Assembly (NCBI RefSeq): GCF_026151205.1
Contig: NC_087072.1
Location: forward strand, 26,067,799-26,131,798
Length of the DNA stretch: 64,000 nt
From: Bolinopsis microptera
Taxonomy: Eukaryota > Ctenophora > Tentaculata > Lobata > Bolinopsidae
Direction: 5' to 3'
The position numbers and the translations under genes were made by a program. The notes under the pieces were generated by a model that worked only from the letters and a program-made list of their open reading frames with translations, was not told the origin of the DNA and made no database searches. Below are positions 1-11,600 of the stretch, piece by piece (the stretch's first letter is position 1; each line of letters starts with the position of its first letter).

Positions 1-1096
1 TCGTCCCTTGAACAGTTCAGTATGATGGAGCCCTGCTCAGTTGCTAGATCGACTATGGGCCTACCGCTGTTGCACAGGGTGATGATTCGTTCCGCTTGAC
101 ATTGTAGATTTGTGTCCACAAGCTCACAACTTGATAGTAGGTGCAGTGCTGTTTGCTCATCCGAGCCACAGATGCACAGCGGAGAGGCCGCTGCTCTGTC
201 AACTCTGAAGAGAAACGAGTTCAGTAGATTGTTCTTGTACATGAGACTCATAACCAATACTTCCACTTCGCGGCTCACTCCAAAGGGGATGGGAAGGGGG
301 TTGCAGGAGACTCTTGGAATATCAGACCATCCTTCCATAAGTAGTAGGTTTTGTAGACTTTCTTGCCAAAGTAGCTCTGTGAATTGCTGTATCATTCCCT
401 TGGTGTACTTGTAAGTCTTTGGGGATAGTAGCAGAATGTGGTCCAGGTTTCTGTGGCTGATTTCATCGAGGTCACAGGCCTGAACTTCTGTGTTAAAATG
501 TTCTGCTTTCCATTGTAGGAACTTCTGCACCTCTCGGAGATGACAGAGCACTGTTGGGTTCTTTTCATTTAGCTGAGTTTTCACAAAGTCATAGTGAATG
601 TCATGGAGAACCTTGAGGTAGTGTTTGATCGAGTTTATTCTTCCCAAAGTTTGGAGTGGTGGCACACCGTACCCAGAATGACTTCAAGAATGGCCCCATG
701 GACGTTGAAAACAGCTCCAACTGCAGCTTTAGACACTCTGTACCATAGTTTGTTTATGTCTGACATATTTGAATTGTTCGTCCATATGGTAGAACCATAA
801 AACAAGGTCGAGAACAGAATTGTTTTGGTCACTCTCACTATAACTGCTTGGTTCATGCCCCAGTTTCTGTTTGCATAACGGCTCTTACGAACCCAGCGGT
901 ATACTAGATTGTTGTATACATACTTACTATGCTGTTTGAAGGTTAACTTACTGTCCAAAATGACACCAAGAACCCTTGTCTGATCCGTTAACTGAATTGT
1001 TTTCCCTCCAAGGTTGAATGAAGTCGGGACTCCAGCATGATCATAGCAGTTAAAGCATATAATTTCAGTCTTATTTTTGTTGCAGTTAATAACCAT
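1..1096 (-). mobile_element. 3' part of a non-LTR (LINE) retrotransposon
   Basis: Read on the minus strand, 1096-635 encodes the region after the catalytic core of a LINE reverse transcriptase: a KTEII stretch, an LGVILDSKLTF block typical of the thumb, then an LFYGSTIW block. After a frameshift near 665 the reading continues in another frame to the left edge. It ends in a CxC...H...C knuckle (CICG, then H and C, at about 200-120) that is usual at the C-terminus of jockey/CR1-type elements. The catalytic YADD part is missing, so this is a 5'-truncated, frameshifted copy. It also continues off the left edge. No 3' tail or target duplication can be seen. The LINE class is certain from these blocks; the clade is not. 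Confidence 0.8.
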
Positions 1097-1403
1097 GCGC
1101 CAACAGGAGGTCCAATATATTTACAGGAAGCAGTGAATTTACATTACCCCTTATTTTGGTGCACTGTTTTCTGCCTCCAAGGTAGCTTTCAAACCAGATT
1201 AGGATTTCAACCAAAGCAAAAACTAGAAAAGCTCCATTTCTTTCAGTCTGTAAAATTTCCTGTATCTTTACTGATAATTTTGAATGTTATAGTACCTTGA
1301 AATTCTTAAATGAGTGCAAGGGGAGAATTTTGACCCCACATTCTATTACACTTTGATGTTAGCATATGTAAATTCCACTACTAGACAATGTTTCATGTAG
1401 GGT

Positions 1404-2294
1404 ATGCTAGACGAAAAGTATAGATGGATTGCAGAAAGTTTTCGAGACTTTATGGCTGGGGTGATTGGAGGCATTACAGCTGTTTATTCTACTCAACCCC
1501 TTGATACGACTAAAGTTAAAATGCAGACATTTCCTAATGAATATCGTTCTGTAATAGTAACATTATCGAAAACTTTCAAGCAAGAGGGCATCAGAGGTCT
1601 GTATGCTGGATCCATTCCTGCTGTTCTTGCCAATGTTGGTGAAAGTGCGACAGCATTCTTGGCTTATGGAAGGATCAGTTCTATAGCTCAATATATGACT
1701 GGCAGTAAAAGCCATCAAGAGTTATCCTTGTTGAGTCAAGCTTTCTGTGGTGCTGGCTCTGGAGCATGCGCTTCATTTGTCCTTACACCCACTGAACTGG
1801 TTAAATGCAGACTACAGACTCAGTATATCACTGGAAAAGCTGCAAAAGGTGTACCCACCAAACCATTTGCCATGTTCATGCACATTGCTACTAAAGAGGG
1901 ACCTCTTAAACTTATGAGAGGGTGGACGCCAACATTATTGAGAGAAACGTGGGGCTATTTTTATTTCTTTGGTGGCTATGAAGCAGCAAAAAAAGTTCTA
2001 ATGAAAGATCCTGATGAAATTTCTTTATGGAAAACTGCTGTGTCAGGCGGTGTTGGTGGAACAATGTGTTGGGGATTTGCTTACCCAATAGATGTTGTCA
2101 AGTCTCAGGTTCAGGTGGGGTCTCTTTCTTCTTTAAATGCAATGAAGAACATTTACAGCGAATTTGGTTATAAGGGATTTTTCAGAGGAATAACTCCTTG
2201 TTTAATGAGGGCTTTTCCTGGTTGTGGAGCCTTGTTCGTAGCTGTGGATTATACAAAACTAGCCTTTGACAAGGTAGCCTTTAAGCCTTACTAA
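1404..2294 (+). CDS. SLC25A15: mitochondrial ornithine carrier-like protein (SLC25 family)
   Basis: A 296-residue inner-membrane carrier of the SLC25 family, most like ORC1/ORNT1, which exchanges cytosolic ornithine for matrix citrulline in the urea cycle and arginine metabolism. All three carrier repeats are present, each with its P-x-[DE]-x-x-[KR] signature: PLDTTK at 32-37, PTELVK at 129-134 and PIDVVK at 228-233. Residues matching the substrate-contact positions of ORC1 are kept: E80 in the ANVGES block, R180 in LLRE, and R269 in MRAFP. The length matches the family (about 300). The first ATG follows an in-frame TAG two codons upstream. The whole protein lies in one exon, so the gene is intronless here, either natively or as an old retrocopy; the reading frame is intact. 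An SLC25A2-like paralogue cannot be excluded. Confidence 0.93.
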   Translation: MLDEKYRWIAESFRDFMAGVIGGITAVYSTQPLDTTKVKMQTFPNEYRSVIVTLSKTFKQEGIRGLYAGSIPAVLANVGESATAFLAYGRISSIAQYMTGSKSHQELSLLSQAFCGAGSGACASFVLTPTELVKCRLQTQYITGKAAKGVPTKPFAMFMHIATKEGPLKLMRGWTPTLLRETWGYFYFFGGYEAAKKVLMKDPDEISLWKTAVSGGVGGTMCWGFAYPIDVVKSQVQVGSLSSLNAMKNIYSEFGYKGFFRGITPCLMRAFPGCGALFVAVDYTKLAFDKVAFKPY

Positions 2295-2535
2295 ACTTAA
2301 TATTCATGAATTTAATTTGAAATCGAGAATATCAATTTTTACTCTTGTAATGAGCTTATTGGCGTGCTGTAAAAAAATGAAATCAAAATGTATATTTAGT
2401 TGAATTTCTAAGTTCCTTCTGCTCCTCATTTCAGACAAACAGATGCTGCAGAATATTAGTAAGTTGTATGATGTAGCCTGGACGTGGAGGTAATTTATAA
2501 TTCTGCTTTTATTTTATAAATGAATTGGTTTTTGA
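2295..2535. other. 3' flank of the carrier gene, no feature seen
   Basis: AT-rich sequence after the SLC25A15 stop codon, presumably its 3' UTR. No second gene or clear repeat is visible. Confidence 0.4.
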
Positions 2536-2671
2536 TAGGTTTAAGTTATTAATAGGTTTAAGTTATTAATAGGCTTAAGTTATTAATAGGTTTAAGTTAT
2601 TAATAGGTTTAAGTTATTAATAGGTTTAAGTTATTAATAGGTTTAAGTTTTTAATAGGTTTAAGTTATTAT
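2536..2671. repeat. 17-bp minisatellite, about 8 units
   Basis: Tandem copies of TAGGTTTAAGTTATTAA with single-base variants, ending where the sequence becomes TTATTTGCAGC. It lies between the carrier gene and the foldback element. Confidence 0.9.
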
Positions 2672-2862
2672 TTGCAGCAATTTATTAATACAGCTTGATC
2701 TACAAGGAATACAAGGAATACAAGGAATACAAATTTAAAATCTTAAGCTACAATAGTAACTGTTAAGATAATAACAATATCATAAGATTTGAATTTATTA
2801 TATTAATATAACTTAAACTAAAGTGAAAAATAAAGATTTTGATAAGAAAATATTTTGTTTAC

Positions 2863-4835
2863 GGGCACTTTCAAAAACATCTGTCACGGAAAAAATGTTA
2901 AAATTTGCCAAAAATCAGTTTTTGTGGCATAATTTGGTGGATAATTTTTGGAACGGGATGAAACTCCAGGATATGGTGTGCTATACCCTAACCTTTACTA
3001 TCTGCCACTTTTTGTTTCGATTTAGGGCTAAATCTGGTGGATAAAAGTGAAACAGACCAATCCACTTCAGGTGGCCTTTAAAAATATTTAATTCCATCTA
3101 AACTCCTAAAATATGATTGAGACTTAACAATAATCGTTATAACTTCATAATTTCATAAGTAGGGCCGGGATTTTTCTTAAGGGCCAAATTTGGTGGATAT
3201 ATTTTTTTACCTCTTTTTTAAGACTGTTATTTGTTAGCTAACATCAATTTACTGGTCTTAAAATGATGCAAAGGCAATGTTAAATCTATGGCATCAACTA
3301 TGAAGTACAAGATTCAAGTTAAAAGGCTATTTTTGGTGGATATAAGTCAATATTAATTATTTAAACACGTAAATGTTACCAAAATATCAATAAATAAGAC
3401 ATCATCATGATTAGAAACAGTTGAAAAAGATGAAATATAAGATGTTGAACATTTATGCATAAGGTACTATGGCATTTTAAGCATTCAGGGCCAATTTGGT
3501 GGATAATTAACTCAAAAATACTTAAAATTTCGACCTGGATATTTTGATATCCATCAATTTTGGCCTTAAAAGTCGGCTTGAGCTTATCACATTTTGTGCT
3601 GAACAAGAAAAAGGTCTAAACAAACCAATATCAGTGTATGATTTCATAATAGAGCAAATCTAAGGCCAGAAATAGTGGATAAAAAAGCAAATTTAACCGT
3701 TTTTAAGCTAATTTCTTAGGCATTTATCCACCAAAAACGGCCCTAAATGGAGAATGTTTGGAACGTTTACTTGAAACTATAGCCCTTCTTTTCGACCTCA
3801 GAGCAATGATTTTCAGCTCTTTCGACCTTAAGATATAATTATTGGGCGTTGAAAGTGGATCACATACGTTATCAGTCAAGAAATCGTTATTTCAATCACT
3901 GAGGTAGGTTATTCACATTTAATATCCACCAATTTTAACCTTAAAAGTCGTCTTGGACTGAAAATTCTTTTGAACTGACTCAGCAAAGGGAATTTTCTAT
4001 CTAGAAACAGTTGTAGTTTCATGATAGAACACATCTAGGGCCAAAAATAGTGGATACAAAAGCAAATTTTCCCGTTTTAGTACTTTTATCCACCAAAAAC
4101 AGCTCTAAAGGCTGAAAGGAAACAGTTTGTTAAGTTCGTATGAAACTATATCCATTCATTATGGCCCTAGAGCAATAATTGTATACATTTTCAGCTTCAA
4201 GACGAGATAATTGGGGTCTAACAATGGATAACCTGCATTATTGACTCAGAAATTGACTTAAAATTAAATCAATCTTGAAGCTCCAATATATCCACCAAAA
4301 ATGGCCTAAAAATTAAATCTTCTATGCTATCATAATTATAAACTTGAAACGATTTCCGACCTGATCCGTTCACTGAGTAAAGCTGGTGAACTTGTTGACC
4401 AATATAATTTTTTCAGTTGAAAATTTTCGGTATTGAATTTTATTTCATCGTTTTATTATCCACCATATCTAGCCTTAAAATTGAAATCTTTCTTTATTTT
4501 CGCCTTTTATCATAGAGGCATATCGATTTGCTACAATTCTATCTTTAAATAATCACCATAAATTAACCACACGTAAAGTTACAGGCCAACAAATGATATA
4601 TCCACCAAACCCCTCTGAAAAGTATATCCACCATTATTAGCCCTGATTTAAATGCGTGTATCTCTGTTCATAGACATAGTAGACATTTTATTCTTTTTGT
4701 AAAGGTTGAACTATCGCAAATCCTATGCTGAAAAAAAGTTTAATCAAAATATTGAGTTTATCCACCAAATGAGAGCTTCTAGAAGTTGAAATTTTTCCCG
4801 TGACAGATTCGTTAACATAGTTTTTGAAAGTGCCC
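2863..4835. mobile_element. foldback DNA transposon, non-autonomous, with internal motif array
   Basis: The two ends are inverted copies. Both start GGGCACTTTCAAAAAC (16 bp exact); after an indel they share ATCTGTCACGG and then ATTTGGTGGATAA, giving arms of roughly 80 bp. TTAC occurs directly on both outer sides (2859-2862 and 4836-4839), a likely 4-bp target duplication. The interior has no open frame of note. It carries about 16 copies of a degenerate motif, roughly TTAGGGCC-AAAAATTTGGTGGATA, mostly in plus orientation in the left half (2933, 3025, 3181, 3331, 3488, 3661) and in reverse in the right half (3724, 3921, 4086, 4288, 4456, 4598, 4623, 4758). Two divergent direct repeats of about 375 bp occupy 3540-4290. 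The superfamily is not assigned. Confidence 0.75.
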
Positions 4836-5040
4836 TTACAGTCGCCTTGATAATGCTGTAATGCTTGAGCCAGGCCACTTTGCACTCGTTGTTGCGCGAA
4901 AAGAAACAAAAGCGCTGGTACAGTGATTTTCAGTGTTCATGTACTGGTCAGAGAGTCGACGAACTTCTTGCGGTTGTTAAAACACGTAGTGGCAAATCTA
5001 GCAACAACTCTCGTGAGGTGGACTTGACTTTCGTTCGTGA

Positions 5041-5337
5041 TTAATTCAATGATTTCACTGTTGCTCCAGGGATGACAGTGTAAACAGAATAAGATGTTGC
5101 AGATGGTTTGATTGAATTTGATATGATTGACTGGATCTTGTCTAGGACTTTTCGCCTCGATGTAGCGTTAAGATCACAATGGTTAAGGAAGTGATCTTCA
5201 TTCTCAATAATACCAGAACGTAATACTATATTGCACCAGGAGCATATTCGCTCATCTCGAGGAGTTTGATTATATCGGCCAAGTTCAATTTCGAGTAGAT
5301 GTGCACTGACCCGCAGTCTAAATTTTACCATGGTCAT
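5041..5337 (-). mobile_element. LINE C-terminal fragment
   Basis: A 98-codon open stretch with the C-terminal domain found after LINE reverse transcriptases: R(L)xxSAHLLEIELGRY, then CSWCN, then ENEDHFLNHC, a zinc-knuckle-like C-x2-C...H-x3-C arrangement. Nothing upstream on the minus strand reads as reverse transcriptase, so only the 3' tip of an element is left. It may be of a different family from the fragment at 1-1096, since the spacing around the cysteines differs. Confidence 0.7.
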
Positions 5338-5697
5338 GAGATTGAATTTTAATGGAATGATGTCATAGTTTGGACGATTTAAAGTTTATTTCATCCGTAA
5401 ATTAATATTGCAGTTGTTGATACTTATGGAAATGTAAATGTTCCTTTAGTCTACAATGACAATTTTGTAATATGTCGACACACTATAATTTTGACACTTA
5501 CCGGTTACTGAAGTGAACTGAAGGCATATTTAATATTTCCACATAAACCTAAAGTCTCGTCCTCTTGCCTTCACGTGCCCCACTGACCCAAGGTGAGCAG
5601 GGGGAGAAGAGCAGGAGAAGTTAGCACCAGGTAGTTACTAATTGTGTTTTATTTTCTATAATGGTCCAGTTAACCACAGTTAACTGTTCAGTAGGCC

Positions 5698-8600
5698 ATG
5701 GTAGAGGCAGAGGTTGTCGACACAGCAACCGAGACGAATGGCTATGCTCACTCCGAGCCGTCCCCTGATAAACTAACTACAGTTGGTGAAGAGAAGAAAG
5801 TGAGTTAAACTAAGTTTTATATTTAGATTCACCTGAGAGAAGAAAGTGAGTTAAACTAAGTGGTAGTTTTATAAACCACTTTTAATTTATTGACCTATTA
5901 TACCTAGTGGTAGTTTTATAGACCACATTTAATTTATTAACTTATCATACTTATACAAAGCAGAATTCTACCTGACTACACTGAAGATATTGAAGTGCTC
6001 GCCTCTGACTTCAACAATTTCTTCTCAGAAAAGGTTGAAAAGATTCGAGATAACATACCAGCCTCCCCAATACCCGATTGTTCTGACACTAATGCAACAC
6101 CTCTCTTTGAATTTGAGCCAACCTGTATCTCTGAACTTGAAGATATAATCAAAGAAAGTGGAATTAACTGTTCACCTAATGATGTCTTACCACAAGATCT
6201 TGTCAAAGATAATATCACTTCTCTGTTGCATGTATGGGTTGATCTAGTTAACCAATCGCTGTCATCAGGAAGTATGGATGGTGTGAAACTAGCTGATGTA
6301 ATTCCGCTAATAAAAGATGATTCTCAGGATCCGAATATATTGAAAAACTACAGGCCAGTCTCAAACCTTACATTCCTGGGAAAACTAATTGAAAGAGTAG
6401 TTTTAAGAAGACTCAACGAGCACCTTAGTCGGAATAACCTTAATTGTCAGGAACAGTTTGCTTACAAAAAACACCATAGCACTGAAACACTCTTGATTAA
6501 AATAGTGAACGATGTCTTAATAGCAGCAGATGAAAAAACTGCTACTGTGGTGATGCTCTTGGACCTGAGTGCTGCCTTTGATACTGTGGACCATACTTTG
6601 TTACTCCGTATCTTGAAGCAAGAAATAGGAATCAGAGGAACTGCTCTTAGCTGGTTCACCAGCTTCCTTAAAGGACGTTGTCAGCGGACTAGACTCGGCA
6701 AATCTGTCTCTGAAACAATAACTATCCGATTTGGAGTACCTCAGGGCTCTGTTTTAGGCCCGGTACTCTTTAACATCTATATCAGATCGTTGTACAGATG
6801 TGTTAAAGAATCTGGTTTCTCCATTATTGGTTATGCAGATGATCATCAAATCATGAAATCTTTCAAACCCTCTGATCAGGTCAAAACCTTAACCAATCAG
6901 CTGAGAAACTGCTTCTTGACGATAAAGAATTGGATGTCACAGTACTACCTGCAACTGAATGATTCTAAAACACAACTCATAGTCTTTGGACCTAGTAAAG
7001 TGCTCAGTGAGATAGAACTTCATGGCGTTGATATAGCTCCTAACACTTTGGTAATGTTTGTGCCTACTGTTAAGAACCTTGGATTAGTAATGGACAATCA
7101 GCTGGTATTTGATAAACAGATCGTAAGTCTCAAGAAGAAATGTTTTCATACGTTACGTAATATCAGAAAAATCAGATTTCTACTGAGTCCCAAACAGATT
7201 AAGATCATCGTTAACAGTCTAGTAGTGTCATGTCTAGATTACTGTAACGGTCTGTACTTTGGTATCGGCGAGAAGCTGCTACATCAGCTCCAGTTACTTC
7301 AGAATGCTGCTGCAAAAGCTGTCACTGGTAAATATAAACATGACCATCTTGATGATGACCTGATAAAGCTTCACTGGTTAGATGTAAAGAAAAGGATTGT
7401 CTTCAAAATCTTATTACTATCTCACAAGTCACTGTTAGGATTGGCACCAATTTATCTGCAGGACATGTTCAAGTATGCTCATCATGGTCACTCATTGAAG
7501 CTTATTGTTCCTTCTTGTAATTCAAAGTTTGGTGAGCGTAGCTTCTCTGTAGTGGCTCCAAAGATCTACAATCGTCTGCCTGTTACCATCACCTCTGCTC
7601 AATCTCTGGAATGTTTTAAAGCTTTTCTAAAAACTTACCTTTTCAAAATGTCTCCAGATGAACTTGAAAAACTTTATCGATAACTATTGTGGTCATATTT
7701 GGATTTCGATATTTGCATAATATATTTAAGTACCATTTTCGGGCTTTAGTATTGACGATATATTTTCAAGCATATGTTATTTTTTAGCTCAGTATTCATG
7801 ATATTTTCTGGGATGACTAGTTCAAACACTGCTGAGTATAAGATTTATCTTAAAAGCGGTGTTATTAAATTTCAATTTATTATTATTATTACTTAGTATT
7901 TATTTTTGGTGACTGTATCACCCAGTTTTAACATTTGATAATTGTACAGTTTATTGACGACACATTGACTGAATGTTATTTTATATTCTAATTTATATTC
8001 TAGATATTTTATTTATTTTTCAACAGACGACAACTTCCTGTTTTTTCTTCTATATTAGTTACTCATATCTCTTGTACAGACTGTTTTACAAGGACATTGA
8101 CAGATGATACTCACATTAGGCATTCATTATTGCATCTAAATTATTTCACTTGCATTAGGTTTAGAAATTTATTCTCTGGTTAACAGATTTCAAATGTTTA
8201 ATCAATTTGTAGTATGACAGTAAGGCATATAAGAAGTTATTTAATTTTGCTTGAGTTATTATATTGACTATTGAGGTTTAATGATGATATGGAATTTGAC
8301 TTCTATATAAATTTACACTATGTGGTTGGGGCATTTTGCATAGTAAATATGGTTACTACTCCTATATATCATATTATTTGATTGGTATTCGATTTCTTAT
8401 TATTTCTTAGGAATATGATTATTATATCTCAATTTGGCTTTAGGTAGGGTGCCCCGCTAAAAGAACTGGATTCTTCCAGGAAGCATCCCGTGCACAGACC
8501 TTGGTCTACATATATATTAAATTATTAACCATTCATTCTGTATGTGCACGAAAATTTATTTCAATCAAGTTGTATATTTCGATTCACCTGAGACGTTTTT

Positions 8601-11600
8601 TAACTCAATTATGACATCCTTATTAATAATGACATTAAACGGTACACTACTAATATTCCCTGTCCCAGGTATTACTGAGACAGAACCACTACAGCAACAA
8701 CACAGGACTGACAAACGGCTCTATCAACAATAACAACTCTAGTAACAATGCAGTCTCCAACGATAACAACTCCAGACAGTCCCAACAGAGGAACACAGCA
8801 ATATTCTCTAATCCCATCAAACAGGCACAACAGGTGGGGTTTACAGTGTTGTGGGATTGTTGGTACTACTACAGTAGTCACATTGCAACTGCTTAGTGCT
8901 TTTCGGCTGCACTGCAGTTATACCGAGATTTAAATTATATTCGCTTGAGCCATTGAGGCTTACCACTGTCAACACTGAACAATACTACTACATAATATTC
9001 ACTATTATAGATATACCACAGGGCAGTTAAGCTGGCGTCATACTTTATTTCAAAAGTTGAGCAATCTTACTATATATAAAGCGAGACGATATATATATAT
9101 ATATATCTGTGCCATTTTACTGACACCACGGCATCGACTTTAACGCAACTTTCTGCAAAAATCGTAAAAGATATACAACTGAAACTTTTTTGGCTGGGTC
9201 AAATGCTTTAATATCCTCCAAATCAGCATGAAAAAATAAAAAATTGGCCGAGGAATAATGATTTTAGAGCCGAAAATTTGGACCCCCAAGTGGTGTCAAA
9301 AACGCCAATTAAATAGGTAATAATTATTTCAGTATCTTGAGTCTTGACACCGTTTAGGGTTATATTTCACGGGTTCCTGCTAGTATATATAATATATCTA
9401 ACTATATATAAAGCGAGACGATATATATGGTTCCGTGCCATTTTACTGACACCACGGCATCAACTTTAACGGGACTTTCCTCAAAAACCGTAGAAGATAT
9501 ACAACTGAAACTTTTTTGACTGGGTCAAATGCTTTAATGGCCTTCAAGTCAGTATAAAAGAATAAAAAATTTACCAAGGAATAAGAATTTTAGTGCCCAA
9601 AATTTGGACCCCCAAGTGGTGTCAAAAACGCGAATTAAATAGGTAATAATTATTTTAGTCTTTTGAGTCTTCCTGCTAGTGTATATAATATACAGAAAAA
9701 TGTTACCTTTCGTATTATATATAAAGGTAACACTTTCCTGTACCTTGCTTTCGTTTTATTTGTATTGCTTACACACTTCACGCTATAATGTATCTCTTGT
9801 TCCACGCACTGTGCACAGTATATATGTATAAATAGTAATATTATGTTTTAATATCCAGCCTGTTCTCCTCAGATGCCCTACAAAAGATCGCCCAGTCCAG
9901 CCCAGCAGCAGTGGCAGAGTAACCGAGGTAACTACTGGTCCGGTCAGCAGAAAATGTCTTACCACTCCCCCTACATGCAGAACAATAATTATAATGTGAG
10001 TATAAACTCCTCCTACATGCAGAACAATAATTATAATGTGAGTATAAACTCCTCCTACATGCAGAACAATAATTATAATGTGAGTATAAACTCCTCCTAC
10101 ATGCAGAACAATAATTATAATGTGAGTATAAACTCCTCCTACATGCAGAACAATAATTATAATGTGAGTATAAACTCCTCCTACATGCAGAACAATAATT
10201 ATAATGTGAGTATAAACTCCTCCTACATGCAGAACAATAATTATAATGTGAGTATAAACTCCTCCTACATGCAGAACAATAATTATAATGTGAGTATAAA
10301 CTCCTCCTACATGCAGAACAATAATTATAATGTGAGTATAAACTCCTCCTACATGCAGAACAATAATTATAATGTGAGTATAAACTCCTCCTACATGCAG
10401 AACAATAATTATAATGTGAGTATAAACTCCTCCTACATGCAGAACAATAATTATAATGTGAGTATAAACTCCTCCTACATGCAGAACAATAATTATAATG
10501 TGAGTATAAACTCCTCCTACATGCAGAACAATAATTATAATGTGAGTATAAACTCCTCCTACATGCAGAACAATAATTATAATGTGAGTATAAACTCCTC
10601 CTACATGCAGAACAATAATTATAATGTGAGTATAAACTCCTCCTACATGCAGAACAATAATTATAATGTGAGTATAAACTCCTCCTACATGCAGAACAAT
10701 AATTATAATGTGAGTATAAACTCCTCCTACATGCAGAACAATAATTATAATGTGAGTATAAACTCCTCCTACATGCAGAACAATAATTATAATGTGAGTA
10801 TAAACTCCTCCTACATGCAGAACAATAATTATAATGTGAGTATAAACTCCTCCTACATGCAGAACAATAATTATAATGTGAGTATAAACTCCTCCTACAT
10901 GCAGAACAATAATTATAATGTGAGTATAAACTCCTCCTACATGCAGAACAATAATTATAATGTGAGTATAAACTCCTCCTACATGCAGAACAATAATTAT
11001 AATGTGAGTATAAACTCCTCCTACATGCAGAACAATAATTATAATGTGAGTATAAACTCCTCCTACATGCAGAACAATAATTATAATGTGAGTATAAACT
11101 CCTCCTACATGCAGAACAATAATTATAATGTGAGTATAAACTCCCCCTACATGCAGAACAATAATTATAATGTGAGTATAAACTCCTCCTACATGCAGAA
11201 CAAGTTGGAAAGTGCAGCACGCTTGCATAGTTAGGAAATCTTTTAACTGCAGAATTTTGTACAAACCTTGTTAACAGATACACCGTATTGTACTTTGTAG
11301 GCTCACTTAGCGTGAAGTTACACAGATGTACACTGTACAGAGATGCATGGTTTTTCTCTTGTTCATAAATTTACCTACAAACAACATCTTGTAAGTGGTG
11401 ATATATTTGTTGATAAAAACTGGATCTGAGCCAACTACTAACAATAACTTACAACTACTACTACTACTACTAACAAACTGTAATTAACCCCCTCGATCTC
11501 TAAATTTTATCTGTCAAAATACGGAAAGTAAATGCCTAATCTTCTTACTATATATAAAGCGAGATGATATATATGGATTATGGATCCGTACCATTTTACT

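Noticed and set aside
2536-2671. Interstitial telomere repeat (TAGGTTTAAG)
   Set aside because: The unit is 17 bp and lacks TTAGGG or another known telomere motif in tandem.
5976-6659. Minus-strand frames inside the LINE
   Set aside because: Shadows of the reverse transcriptase read on the plus strand.
9783-11283. Two minus-strand open frames of 480-493 codons
   Set aside because: They exist only because the 42-bp unit is a multiple of three without stops; the plus-strand exon and its donor explain the sequence.
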